This document shows, one piece after another, positions 1 through 6,972 of a stretch of 64,000 nucleotides of DNA (positions within the stretch are counted from its first letter, which is position 1; each line of letters starts with the position of its first letter). Below the pieces are notes generated by a model. The model was not told where the DNA came from and did no database searches. It saw nothing but the letters and a program-made list of their open reading frames with translations. The DNA is taken from NCBI RefSeq assembly GCF_001267885.1, contig NZ_CP012382.1, forward strand, positions 62,001 through 126,000, read 5' to 3'. The translations under genes were made by a program, and so were the position numbers. This DNA comes from Streptomyces ambofaciens ATCC 23877. GTDB lineage: Bacteria; Actinomycetota; Actinomycetes; Streptomycetales; Streptomycetaceae.

Positions 1-119
1 GTCTGCGACCACGGCCCGGTTCCCCCGTCTCCATGAACACGGAACCCTAGGCGCCACCCCATAGGCGATCAAGATGTACGAGTTGGACTGTGGGTGGCGC
101 GGCTCGTCGAGCGGCGCTG

Positions 120-286
120 ACACCCCGTGACCGCCGCAACCGCCGCTATCCGTGCCGACGCCAGATCAAGCACACCATTCCCGCAACGAGTGCGCCAGCC
201 GCAGACGCCGTGGCAGCAGTGGCGGCCGACCCACCGGGTTCGACAAGCGCGCCTACATCTCCCACGGCACCGTCACCTCAATCTGA
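120..286 (+). pseudogene. IS5-type transposase C-terminal remnant
   Basis: Two short stretches in different frames resemble the C-terminal part of an IS5-family DDE transposase. The first, around 135-180, reads like the RRQIKHTIP segment. The second, from 206, reads RRGSSGGRPTGFDKRAY, close to the usual GSRGGRP.FDK.xY block that precedes the catalytic glutamate region, and stops at a TGA at 284-286. The frame change and early stop show the copy is dead. No terminal inverted repeats were seen, and the upstream part of the element would lie outside the window. The family is recognised from the motif alone, so the exact IS cannot be named. Confidence 0.55.
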
Positions 287-320
287 CTCCGGCTCCGCCG
301 GTGACCCCACCGGATGCGCC

Positions 321-1010
321 CTAGACATCGTCGAGTTGGACGGCCAGGCCGGCCAGATCGCCGGCGTGCAGGTCGAACTCGTCCGAGGAGGTGGGCGGGT
401 CGCCGACGGGGCGGGCGACGTAGGCGGTGCGCAGACCAAGGTTCTGTGCTCCCCGCAGGTCCCAGGCATGGGCGGCGACCATCAAGAGCCGATCCGGCGG
501 GCGTCCGGAAACGGTGACGGCCAGTTGGTAGACCGCTGGGTCCGGCTTGTAGGTCTGGGCCTCTTCGGCGGACAGGGCCTGGTGCCAGCGCAGTCCGGCG
601 TGGGCGTTGAGTCCCAGCAGCGCCGACCGGCTCGCGTTGGAGAGTCCGATGAGCGGGAACCGTTCGGCAAGTCGGGCGAGCCCTGCCACGGTGTCGGGCC
701 ACGGCGGGAGCCTGCGACCTGACAGGGCCAGCGCCGATACGGCGGCCGGGTCGTCGACTTCGGCGACATCGGCGACGAGCCGGGCTGCTTCCAGGTCGAG
801 GACGTCGCTGGGCAGGTAGGGCCGGACGCCGTCGAGGACGCAACGTTGCTCGCGGTCGATGTGCTGTTGCCACAGCGACAGAAGCTGTTCGACCCTGGAA
901 TCGTTGAGCGATGGGTCGAGTTCACGAATGCCGGCGCGGATACCGGCGGGTTCGTCGACGAGCGTGCCGAGCACGTCGAACACGATCACATCGATCTCTA
1001 GCTGTGGCAT
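321..1010 (-). CDS. HAD-superfamily hydrolase, haloacid dehalogenase type II-like
   Basis: A 229-residue cytoplasmic hydrolase of the HAD superfamily. Motif I is VFDVLGTLV with the nucleophilic Asp12. Motif II is the LSNAS segment in the middle, motif III is the lysine in YKPDPAVY, and motif IV is the MVAAHAWDLRGAQ segment, which is the form seen in L-2-haloacid dehalogenases rather than phosphatases (DxxGT instead of DxDGT). An alpha-helical cap occupies roughly residues 20-95. Length fits the family. The ATG start gives motif I at the expected distance from the N-terminus. It stands alone, with transposon debris downstream. Substrate is unknown; activity on halogenated acids is a family inference only. 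Confidence 0.85.
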   Translation of the reverse strand: MPQLEIDVIVFDVLGTLVDEPAGIRAGIRELDPSLNDSRVEQLLSLWQQHIDREQRCVLDGVRPYLPSDVLDLEAARLVADVAEVDDPAAVSALALSGRRLPPWPDTVAGLARLAERFPLIGLSNASRSALLGLNAHAGLRWHQALSAEEAQTYKPDPAVYQLAVTVSGRPPDRLLMVAAHAWDLRGAQNLGLRTAYVARPVGDPPTSSDEFDLHAGDLAGLAVQLDDV

Positions 1011-1364
1011 GCGGGAGGTCTCCTGGATAAAGCAGGGGCGGGAGAGCGGCTGTTGGCCGAACGCAGCGGGAAGCCACCCTGATTCCCGAACCTCACGGGC
1101 TGTGCGGCAACCGCATCAACGTCGCCACCGACCGCGCCCGCCAAACAGGAGGCACGGCCGGTGCACTATTTCCGAGTAGCCTCCGTAGCGAGCGCGGTGG
1201 CTCAGAGACGGGGTGTGGCTCCTTCCACGATCCGCCGGAACGGACAACCGTCTGCTGCCGGCGCGCGTAGCGCGCTCGCCCGTCGGCGCAGCAGCATGAC
1301 CGGATGGTCCCGTGGGTGAACCACGGACAGCCGCTCGCATCCGCTGGGTGACCAGTTCGGCTGT
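1011..1364. other. Intergenic stretch without a recognisable gene
   Basis: No reading frame here has a credible start, ribosome site and family resemblance. The stretch lies between the HAD gene and the ORF that follows the cold-shock gene. Possible decayed coding sequence cannot be excluded. Confidence 0.4.
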
Positions 1365-1508
1365 TCACTCTTCAGGCAGGTAGCTGGCCAGCTTCCGCAG
1401 GCTCGCCAGTACTCCCTCGACGGTGGGCGCGGACTCAGGGTCGGTGAGGTACTGCATGATCAGGTCGCTGACAGGGGCGGGTTGTGCGACGGGGCGGCGT
1501 CGCGGCAC
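1365..1508 (-). CDS. Small ORF in frame downstream of the cold-shock gene
   Basis: A 47-codon ORF (GTG start, TGA stop) ending LRKLASYLPEE. Its N-terminal part is basic and proline-rich, its C-terminal part looks helical. It lies in the same frame as the cold-shock gene: the cold-shock UGA at 1533-1535 is followed by eight more sense codons before this GTG with no further stop. It could be a separate translationally coupled peptide, the remnant of a longer cold-shock-domain protein whose linker acquired a stop, or a readthrough extension. No Shine-Dalgarno sequence is evident before the GTG. Not assigned to a family. Confidence 0.3.
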   Translation of the reverse strand: MPRRRPVAQPAPVSDLIMQYLTDPESAPTVEGVLASLRKLASYLPEE

Positions 1509-1532
1509 GTAGCCGGCTGGTGGGCGGCCAGA

Positions 1533-1736
1533 TCAGAGGCCGCGGACTTTGTCGGCCTGGGGGCCTCGCTGTCCCTGGGTGATCTCGAACTCGACCCGCT
1601 GGTTCTCCTCCAGGTTCCGGAAACCAGATCCCTGGATCGCGCTGAAGTGCACGAAGACGTCAGGGCCGCCCTCATCTGGGGAGATGAAGCCGAATCCCTT
1701 CTCTCCGTTGAACCACTTCACAGTGCCCTGCGCCAT
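1533..1736 (-). CDS. Cold-shock protein (CspA family)
   Basis: A 67-residue single cold-shock-domain protein that binds single-stranded RNA and DNA and is thought to melt RNA secondary structure. It has the RNP1 motif KGFGFI (residues 13-18) and the RNP2-like VFVHF. The chosen ATG follows AAGGGG with good spacing. Longer in-frame starts further upstream lack a ribosome site and would add a non-CSD tail. Length and sequence match typical Streptomyces cold-shock proteins. A second paralogue is at 23528-23731; this one has an acidic PDEGGP loop and ends KVRGL. See the in-frame ORF beyond its stop codon. Confidence 0.95.
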   Translation of the reverse strand: MAQGTVKWFNGEKGFGFISPDEGGPDVFVHFSAIQGSGFRNLEENQRVEFEITQGQRGPQADKVRGL

Positions 1737-2004
1737 GCCTGCCCCTTGTGCCGTAGAGCGGGAACGTGGTCCGTTCCCGGCCGCAGCCACATCCTTTCCA
1801 TGCGGCATCTGGGTAAAACAGGCGGAAATGCTGACACCGGTACTCCGTTATGCGGGGTGACCCGCCGAATGGGAGTCGACGGCGCCGGCTGTGCCCGGGG
1901 GGGGGAGGCCGCCGCCTTGGTGCGGCTCCCCGGCGTGCGCCCGTGCCCCCGGGTCGTCCTGGGGCAGGCCGTCCGTGCGGTGGTGCCTGCCGGCCGAAGG
2001 CCGC

Positions 2005-2040
2005 GAACCCGCCCCGGCCCTCAAAGCCCGGGGCGGGTTC
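2005..2040 (-). terminator. Rho-independent-type hairpin after the beta-trefoil gene
   Basis: A perfect 13-bp inverted repeat (GAACCCGCCCCGG and its complement) with a loop of about 10 nt lies 9 bp beyond the stop codon of the minus-strand beta-trefoil gene. There is no clear U-tract, as is common in Streptomyces. Confidence 0.75.
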
Positions 2041-2048
2041 GGCGCGGC

Positions 2049-2618
2049 TTACGCGCGGTGGAGTTTCCAGTCGCCGACGTTCTGGGCCCGGTTGTAGTAG
2101 GCGTTGGTGCACACGTCGTACTTGCCGCCGGCGGGTCCGCCTCCGTTCGTCTCCAGGAAGCCGCCGTTGTCGCCGTAGGTGTTCCACAGGTGGATCACGT
2201 CGCCGGAGCGGACATGCTGGTCACCGGGGCTGGACGCCTGGGCGAAAAGGCGCCAGCGGCCGGTACCGGGGGCGCGGTCCTGGTCCTTGGACGTCGAGAC
2301 GTTGTACTTGCCGCCGCTGTTCTTCTGGTCGGCGGTCGCGTGCCCGTTGGTGTCGAGGTAGCCGCCGTCACCGCCGTAGAGGTTCCGCAGGTAGACCAGG
2401 TCCCCGCTGACCACGTTGGCACCAGCGGCCTTGCCCTCGGCGGAGAGGATCTGCCAGGTCCCCGTACCCTCTCCCCGCCTGGGCGAGTCCGCCGTCGACA
2501 CCGCGTACTTCGCCCCGCTGTCGCTGCTGTGGCCGTTGGTGTCCAGGTATCCGCCCGCCCAGTTGCTGTAGCCGTTCTGCAGGTGGACCTGGTCGCCGTA
2601 CTTCAGCTCGTTCGCCAT
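2049..2618 (-). CDS. Three-repeat beta-trefoil-like protein
   Basis: A 189-residue protein built of three homologous units of about 60 residues (roughly 7-65, 68-128, 130-189). Each runs: G-D-x-V/I-x-L-x-N-x-Y, then GGYLDTNG or GGFLETNG, then a KYxVxT strand, then a W-x-L strand. Threefold repetition of about 60 residues with this pattern suggests a beta-trefoil (lectin, fascin or ricin-B-like fold). There is no signal peptide, so it is probably cytoplasmic unless secreted by another route. The start chosen is the ATG of MANELKYGDQ; upstream in-frame sequence has no repeat character. The ligand is not known. A terminator hairpin follows the gene. Confidence 0.75.
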   Translation of the reverse strand: MANELKYGDQVHLQNGYSNWAGGYLDTNGHSSDSGAKYAVSTADSPRRGEGTGTWQILSAEGKAAGANVVSGDLVYLRNLYGGDGGYLDTNGHATADQKNSGGKYNVSTSKDQDRAPGTGRWRLFAQASSPGDQHVRSGDVIHLWNTYGDNGGFLETNGGGPAGGKYDVCTNAYYNRAQNVGDWKLHRA

Positions 2619-3032
2619 TCTTCTCCCTGGTCGACGGAGGGCATGCGGACGGCTCCCGCCCCGGTGGCCGGGTCGTCCCCCCGCAGCCATCCGAGTGTCA
2701 CAGTCCTGCGGCAGGCCTTGATCTGTCCGGGTGCCAAACCGCCCGTGAGGGGGGCACTGGAGGCGCGAGCGCGGTTCAAGGCCGCCAGGGGGCGCACGGA
2801 GCCGCGGCATCGTCCGTCCCGAGGCGGTCTGGGCCGCTCTCGCGGTAGCCGTCTGGAGATGCAGCGCCTGTGGACCTGGGTCCGCCTGCGTATCCGGCGC
2901 GTCCGGTGACGGGCCAGGGCCCGTGGAGCGGGGCCCCCGGCACACCGCGTGGCGTCCCTGCGCTGTCACGGGGGTCAGAGGGTGCGGGGGCTGCTCTGGG
3001 TCCTGCTCTCGCCCTGTCCGGGCGTTCGCTCT

Positions 3033-3596
3033 CTAGGCGGGGTCCAGTGGTCCGAGCAGCCACACGCCGGCGGAGGTGGGCTCCTCGTTGAAGTAGAAGT
3101 CACGGATGGCCTGGAGCATGTCGTCGCGGCTGATCAGGCCGTCGGTGTCCCGGTCGAGGCGGCCGAAGACCTCGCGGGCGTCCGCTTCAGGCAGCCCCAT
3201 CAGGGCGCCGGACCAGCGGACCTGCTCGTCCCGGGTCAGGTATCCGTCGCCGTCCTGGTCCGCGATGTCCATCAGCGCGTCGAGGAACGGCATGTAACCG
3301 GCGTCGAAGGAGGCGGGAGTGACCAGCAGTCCGGCGGCGAACGCCGCCTGGTACTCGGCGAGGCCGATGCGTCCGTCTGCGTCGGTGTCCGCGGCCTGTG
3401 ACAAGTGCTGCCACAGGCCGTCGCTCAACTCCCGCATGTGCTTGAGTGCGGGGGCTTCGGGCGCGAGCTGGAAGGCAGCGGCGAGGCGGTCGCAGGCCGA
3501 CTCGAAGTCGCCGCGGTCGATGTAGCCGTCATGGTTGGTGTCGAAGGTGGCGAAGCGGCGGGCGAGTTTGCGCTGCAGGAACGGCGAGATGTCCAT
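3033..3596 (-). CDS. Four-EF-hand calcium-binding protein (calmodulin-like)
   Basis: A 187-residue soluble protein with four EF-hand loops: [36 protein letters not shown] and [12 protein letters not shown]. Each has acidic residues at positions 1, 3, 5 and 12 and Gly at 6, so all four should bind calcium. This resembles the sarcoplasmic calcium-binding-protein-like EF-hand proteins found in Streptomyces. The ATG at 3596 follows AGGG with 8-nt spacing; a GTG three codons upstream is an alternative start. No signal peptide. A second set of EF-hands occurs in the MpaB fusion at 29918-31387. Role probably calcium buffering or sensing; partner unknown. Confidence 0.9.
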   Translation of the reverse strand: MDISPFLQRKLARRFATFDTNHDGYIDRGDFESACDRLAAAFQLAPEAPALKHMRELSDGLWQHLSQAADTDADGRIGLAEYQAAFAAGLLVTPASFDAGYMPFLDALMDIADQDGDGYLTRDEQVRWSGALMGLPEADAREVFGRLDRDTDGLISRDDMLQAIRDFYFNEEPTSAGVWLLGPLDPA

Positions 3597-3854
3597 GACT
3601 GACACCCTGCCTGCCGCAGCAGCGCCTGAAACGCCGCTGACGAGCGGGGCTACCCGTAGGGGGCGCGCCGGGTCGGACAGCCGGCTGCGGCCGGGCGCTC
3701 ATCCGTCGGACGAGCGCGGGCGGTCATGGAAGCCGAAGGGAGCCTGCCGGCGGTCCCTGGTCGCGGGCGCGGTGCCGTGGGTTCCCGCAGCCTCCAGGGA
3801 AGTGCGGGATCCCGTCTGGTCCGGTGCCCGTCCCCTCGACGGACGAAGGAGTGG

Positions 3855-4451
3855 TTACTGCGGGACGGGTGTCTCACCGGAGACGGCCACGCCTGCCCGG
3901 CGGAAGTCCTCCAGGGTCGACGCGGTGGTGTCCGGGGCGACGCCGACCGAGTAGTCCAGGAGCACGCGGGCGCGGAACCCGTCCTTGACAGCATCCAACG
4001 CGGTGGCGCGGACGCAGTGGTCGGTGGCGATGCCCACCACGTCGACGTCTTCGACTCCCCGCGAGCGCAGCCACTCCGCCAGGGGTGTCCCGTGTTCATC
4101 GAAGCCTTCGAAACCGCTCTTGGAGGCGCTGTGAGCCCCCTTGAAGAAGACGGCGTCCACCTTGCCGCCGGTGGCAGCGGGAGCGAAGTTCGGGTGGAAC
4201 TCGCCGCCTTCGCCCCCGACCACGCAGTGGACGGGGAAGCTGTCCTTGAAGTCCGGGTTCTCGGAGAAGTGGCTGCCTGGGTCGATGTGGTGGTCCCGGG
4301 TGGCCACGATGTACTGGTAGTCGGTCCCCGCACTGCGCTCGACCAGAGCGGCGACAGCGGTCGCGATCCGCGCCCCGCCCGTGACCGGGACACTGCCTCC
4401 CTCACAGAAGTCGTTCTGCACATCCACGACGATCAACCCTCGGCTCATCAT
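3855..4451 (-). CDS. pncA: Nicotinamidase (isochorismatase-like hydrolase)
   Basis: A 198-residue cytoplasmic amidase predicted to hydrolyse nicotinamide to nicotinate and ammonia in NAD salvage. The catalytic triad is visible as Asp10 (VVDVQNDF), Lys104 (FFKG) and Cys146 (ATDHCVRA). The metal-site residues are Asp53, His55, His61 and His75 in the TRDHH..GSHF region. The cis-peptide segment before the active-site Cys is also conserved. Length fits bacterial PncA. Two adjacent ATG codons allow a start at 4451 or 4448. It stands alone with about 550 bp of non-coding DNA upstream. Confidence 0.92.
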   Translation of the reverse strand: MMSRGLIVVDVQNDFCEGGSVPVTGGARIATAVAALVERSAGTDYQYIVATRDHHIDPGSHFSENPDFKDSFPVHCVVGGEGGEFHPNFAPAATGGKVDAVFFKGAHSASKSGFEGFDEHGTPLAEWLRSRGVEDVDVVGIATDHCVRATALDAVKDGFRARVLLDYSVGVAPDTTASTLEDFRRAGVAVSGETPVPQ

Positions 4452-5006
4452 GAGCCCCCTTCAACGCGACGGAACAACCCCCCGCGTTCTACCGGCCCCA
4501 CACGCTCACCGACAGACAAAAGCGGTCGCGCTCACCCGCACGGACCACGATTGTTCACCGCAGAAACGCTTCGTGCCCGACCTCTATGACACGTCATCTC
4601 ATCTGGCTGAGTGAGCTGTGGCTTGTGCTGGGGGTCGTTGAGCGCCTAGTGACGCACGCGTTGCGGGAACTGTGCCGGCGGCTGGTACCGGAGGCACCGA
4701 CTCGGCCACAGGGCGGTGGCCGGCGTCGGCACGGTGGCTGTGAGGTGCGGCCCGCGATCGTGGACGTGTCGCCATCGGACTGCAGGTGGCAGCACCTGCC
4801 CACCGCTTCGTTCAGACCGCCGCCGGAAGCGACGGCTCACCACCGGTTCACCGAGCGGGCGCAGGCCAGGGGGGTGGGCCACGCTGCACCGCAGGCCGCA
4901 GGAGGTGTGCGAGCCGGGCGGCCACGGCGAGCGCACGAAGCCGCGTGGGACAGGACTGTCCGGCACCCACGGTGCGCTGACGTGTTCGTACGAAGGCGCG
5001 CGCGGG
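4452..5006. other. Intergenic stretch of about 555 bp with no supported gene
   Basis: Several open frames exist on both strands but none has family character, a ribosome site or third-position bias distinct from chance in GC-rich DNA. The promoter of the nicotinamidase gene must lie at the left end. No repeats or strong hairpins were noticed. Confidence 0.4.
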
Positions 5007-5681
5007 TCACTTGGTCTCGCGGGAACGCGGGGCCGGCAGGCGGAAGATGCCCGGCAGCCTGCGCAGGGCCTCGTCATCGCCGGCCGCCGTCGCGGCACCG
5101 GTCTCGGTCGCGTGGGAGAGGGTCAGCCTGCCGGCCGTCACCTCGGCGAGCACCTCCTTCGTGGTGGTGATCGTCGCGTCCGGGTGCCGGGTGGGCCCGT
5201 GGACCGTCTCGACGATGCCGTCGTCGACGCGGGCGTGGAAGATCTCGTCGTCGACGTGGAACTCGTAGACCGCGCGCAGTCCTGCGGCGGCATCGGGGTC
5301 GAAGCACGCCCGCAGGCCGAGCACGGCCCAGCTGGCGTGGAAGGTCTCGTCCGTGCGGCGCTCGTCCATGGCCCACTTCAGGCCCCACCGGGCCAGTGCC
5401 AGGACGGCGGGCCCGAGTTCCTCGCCCGCTTCGGTGAGCGCGTACGCGGGGGTGCGGGCGGGCGGCGGCAGAAGCACCTTGTGCGCGAGACCCTCGCGTT
5501 CCAGGTGTTTGAGCCGGGCCGCGAGCAGTCCGGTGCCCAGTCCGCGCAGGCCGGCTTGGAGGTCGCCGTACCGTTTGGGGCCGGTGAGCAGTTCGCGGAT
5601 GAGCAGCAGGGTCCAGCGCTCGCCCACGAGGTCGAGGGTGCGCGCGGTCGCGCAGTACTGTCGGTACGTTCGCTGCTCCAC
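5007..5681 (-). CDS. HxlR-family winged-helix regulator with C-terminal SCP2-like domain
   Basis: A 224-residue DNA-binding regulator. Residues about 8-100 form the HxlR winged helix, with the family hallmark C (residue 10) and the segments LDLVGERWTLLLIRELL, GPKRYGDLQ and LTEAG. Residues about 120-220 form a small ligand-pocket domain resembling the SCP2 sterol-carrier fold often fused to HxlR proteins in actinomycetes. It lies 39 bp downstream of an alpha/beta hydrolase on the same strand, so the two are probably one transcript and the hydrolase may act on, or be induced with, the regulator ligand. A likely operator-type palindrome is described at 6743-6780. Confidence 0.88.
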   Translation of the reverse strand: MEQRTYRQYCATARTLDLVGERWTLLLIRELLTGPKRYGDLQAGLRGLGTGLLAARLKHLEREGLAHKVLLPPPARTPAYALTEAGEELGPAVLALARWGLKWAMDERRTDETFHASWAVLGLRACFDPDAAAGLRAVYEFHVDDEIFHARVDDGIVETVHGPTRHPDATITTTKEVLAEVTAGRLTLSHATETGAATAAGDDEALRRLPGIFRLPAPRSRETK

Positions 5682-5720
5682 TCCCTCACTCTAGACTTCG
5701 CTCTTCCTGTTCTTGAAGCG

Positions 5721-6404
5721 TCACCGGGGGTCCGGGGGTGTCTCCAGGAGCAGCCGGGCGAGTGGTTCCGGGTCGGTCAGCATCACGTCGTGCGGGCCGT
5801 CGAGCGCGAGGGTCCGGTAGCCGAGAGCGGCGCCGAAGCGGTCGAACGGGTAGGCCGCGGGCCGGTAGTGGACGGCCGTGCCGGGGATGTGGTCGACGGC
5901 GTCGCTCAGCCGTGTGGCCTCGGTGAACGTGCGCAGCGCCTGAGGGACGAGGCGCTCGGCGAGCCAGGCCGTGTCGGCAGCGTCGACGATGCCGAAGGCC
6001 GCCGGGGGCGGGGCCGGGATCCACCGCCCGTCCCCGGATGTCCGGGCCGCCTCGCGTACGGCGGTGACGAAGGCGTCGGGGGCCAGTTCGAGCATGCTCG
6101 TTCCGTCGTGTCCGGCCCAGCCGTCCACGAGGACGAGGTGGTCGACGGCGTGGGGGCGCAGGTCCGCTGCCTGCCGGACGACGAGACCGGCGTAACTGTG
6201 GCCGACGAGGACGAGTTCCTCACCCGCCGGGACGGTGTCGAGGGCGGCGGCGACCGTTGCGGCGTCGTCGTGGAGCCCGTGGTCGCCGGACGTGCCGAGG
6301 TCCGGGGTGAGCGTGCGGGCTCCGGCGGCGTGCAGCAGGGGCACGAGCCGGTCCCAGGCCCAGGGTCGGTGCCAGGCGCCGTGGACGAGTACGTACGTGG
6401 TCAT
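5721..6404 (-). CDS. Alpha/beta hydrolase (methylesterase-like)
   Basis: A 227-residue soluble alpha/beta-hydrolase. The oxyanion motif HGAW is at residues 8-11, the nucleophile elbow GHSYAG has Ser70, and the C-terminal catalytic His sits in the DGPHDVML segment. The compact form with HGAWHRPWAW near the N-terminus is that of the salicylate-methylesterase/hydroxynitrile-lyase-like group. The ATG start puts the first strand TTYVLVHG directly at the N-terminus. The HxlR gene follows after 39 bp. Substrate unknown; an ester or lactone is likely. Confidence 0.85.
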   Translation of the reverse strand: MTTYVLVHGAWHRPWAWDRLVPLLHAAGARTLTPDLGTSGDHGLHDDAATVAAALDTVPAGEELVLVGHSYAGLVVRQAADLRPHAVDHLVLVDGWAGHDGTSMLELAPDAFVTAVREAARTSGDGRWIPAPPPAAFGIVDAADTAWLAERLVPQALRTFTEATRLSDAVDHIPGTAVHYRPAAYPFDRFGAALGYRTLALDGPHDVMLTDPEPLARLLLETPPDPR

Positions 6405-6742
6405 CGGTGCTCCTCGCGCAGCGGTGGCAGAGCGTGGCCGGCGCGCTTCGGCAGGTGCGCCTCATGAGGGTTGCCCTCGGCCCGGGTCATGTCGGACCCG
6501 AGCCGCCCGGCCTGTGGCCGAGCGGTCGGGGCGTGCGTCGGCGGGAAGTTGACGCTCTTCGGCCCTGGCATCGCCCCTCCCCCGGGGTTGTCGGCCTCCC
6601 AGGCTCGGGGGGCGCAGTGCGGGCAGCACACCGCCGTTGCCTGCGGCCCCGTTCGGCGGGCTCCGGTCACGGCCGCTGACGGCGGCCGACTCCTCACGCG
6701 CCGGCTCGCCACCCTTGCCAGGTCACCCTAGCCCGCGAGTTT

Positions 6743-6780
6743 CTGATTTTGAAGTGACTACTTCTAAAACAAGAAGCTAG
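6743..6780. promoter_or_regulatory. AT-rich palindromic island, candidate HxlR-type operator/promoter
   Basis: In otherwise GC-rich DNA this stretch is unusually AT-rich. It holds a perfect inverted repeat GAAGT-N4-ACTTC (6751-6764) flanked by TTTT and TAAAA. A second, interlocking repeat CTTCT-N6-AGAAG lies at 6761-6776. The form AAGT...ACTT resembles operators of HxlR and MarR proteins. It lies about 340 bp upstream of the hydrolase-HxlR pair and 200 bp upstream of the phosphatase gene in the other direction, so its target is uncertain. The 6405-6740 stretch to its left holds no gene I can support. Confidence 0.5.
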
Positions 6781-6972
6781 CCTTGCAGGGTTCCGCGCTG
6801 CCCGAGATGACCGCCGGGGCGACGGCCAGAGACGCCGTGCCGGGCGCAGGCCCAGGTCACCGGCGGCAGGAGCGTCCTCCTCCACGCGGTACGGCGAGGG
6901 TGCGCCGCGTTCCCGCCTACCGCCGCGGCACGCTCTTAGCCTCTGGACCGTTAACCGAATATTGTCGTATAT

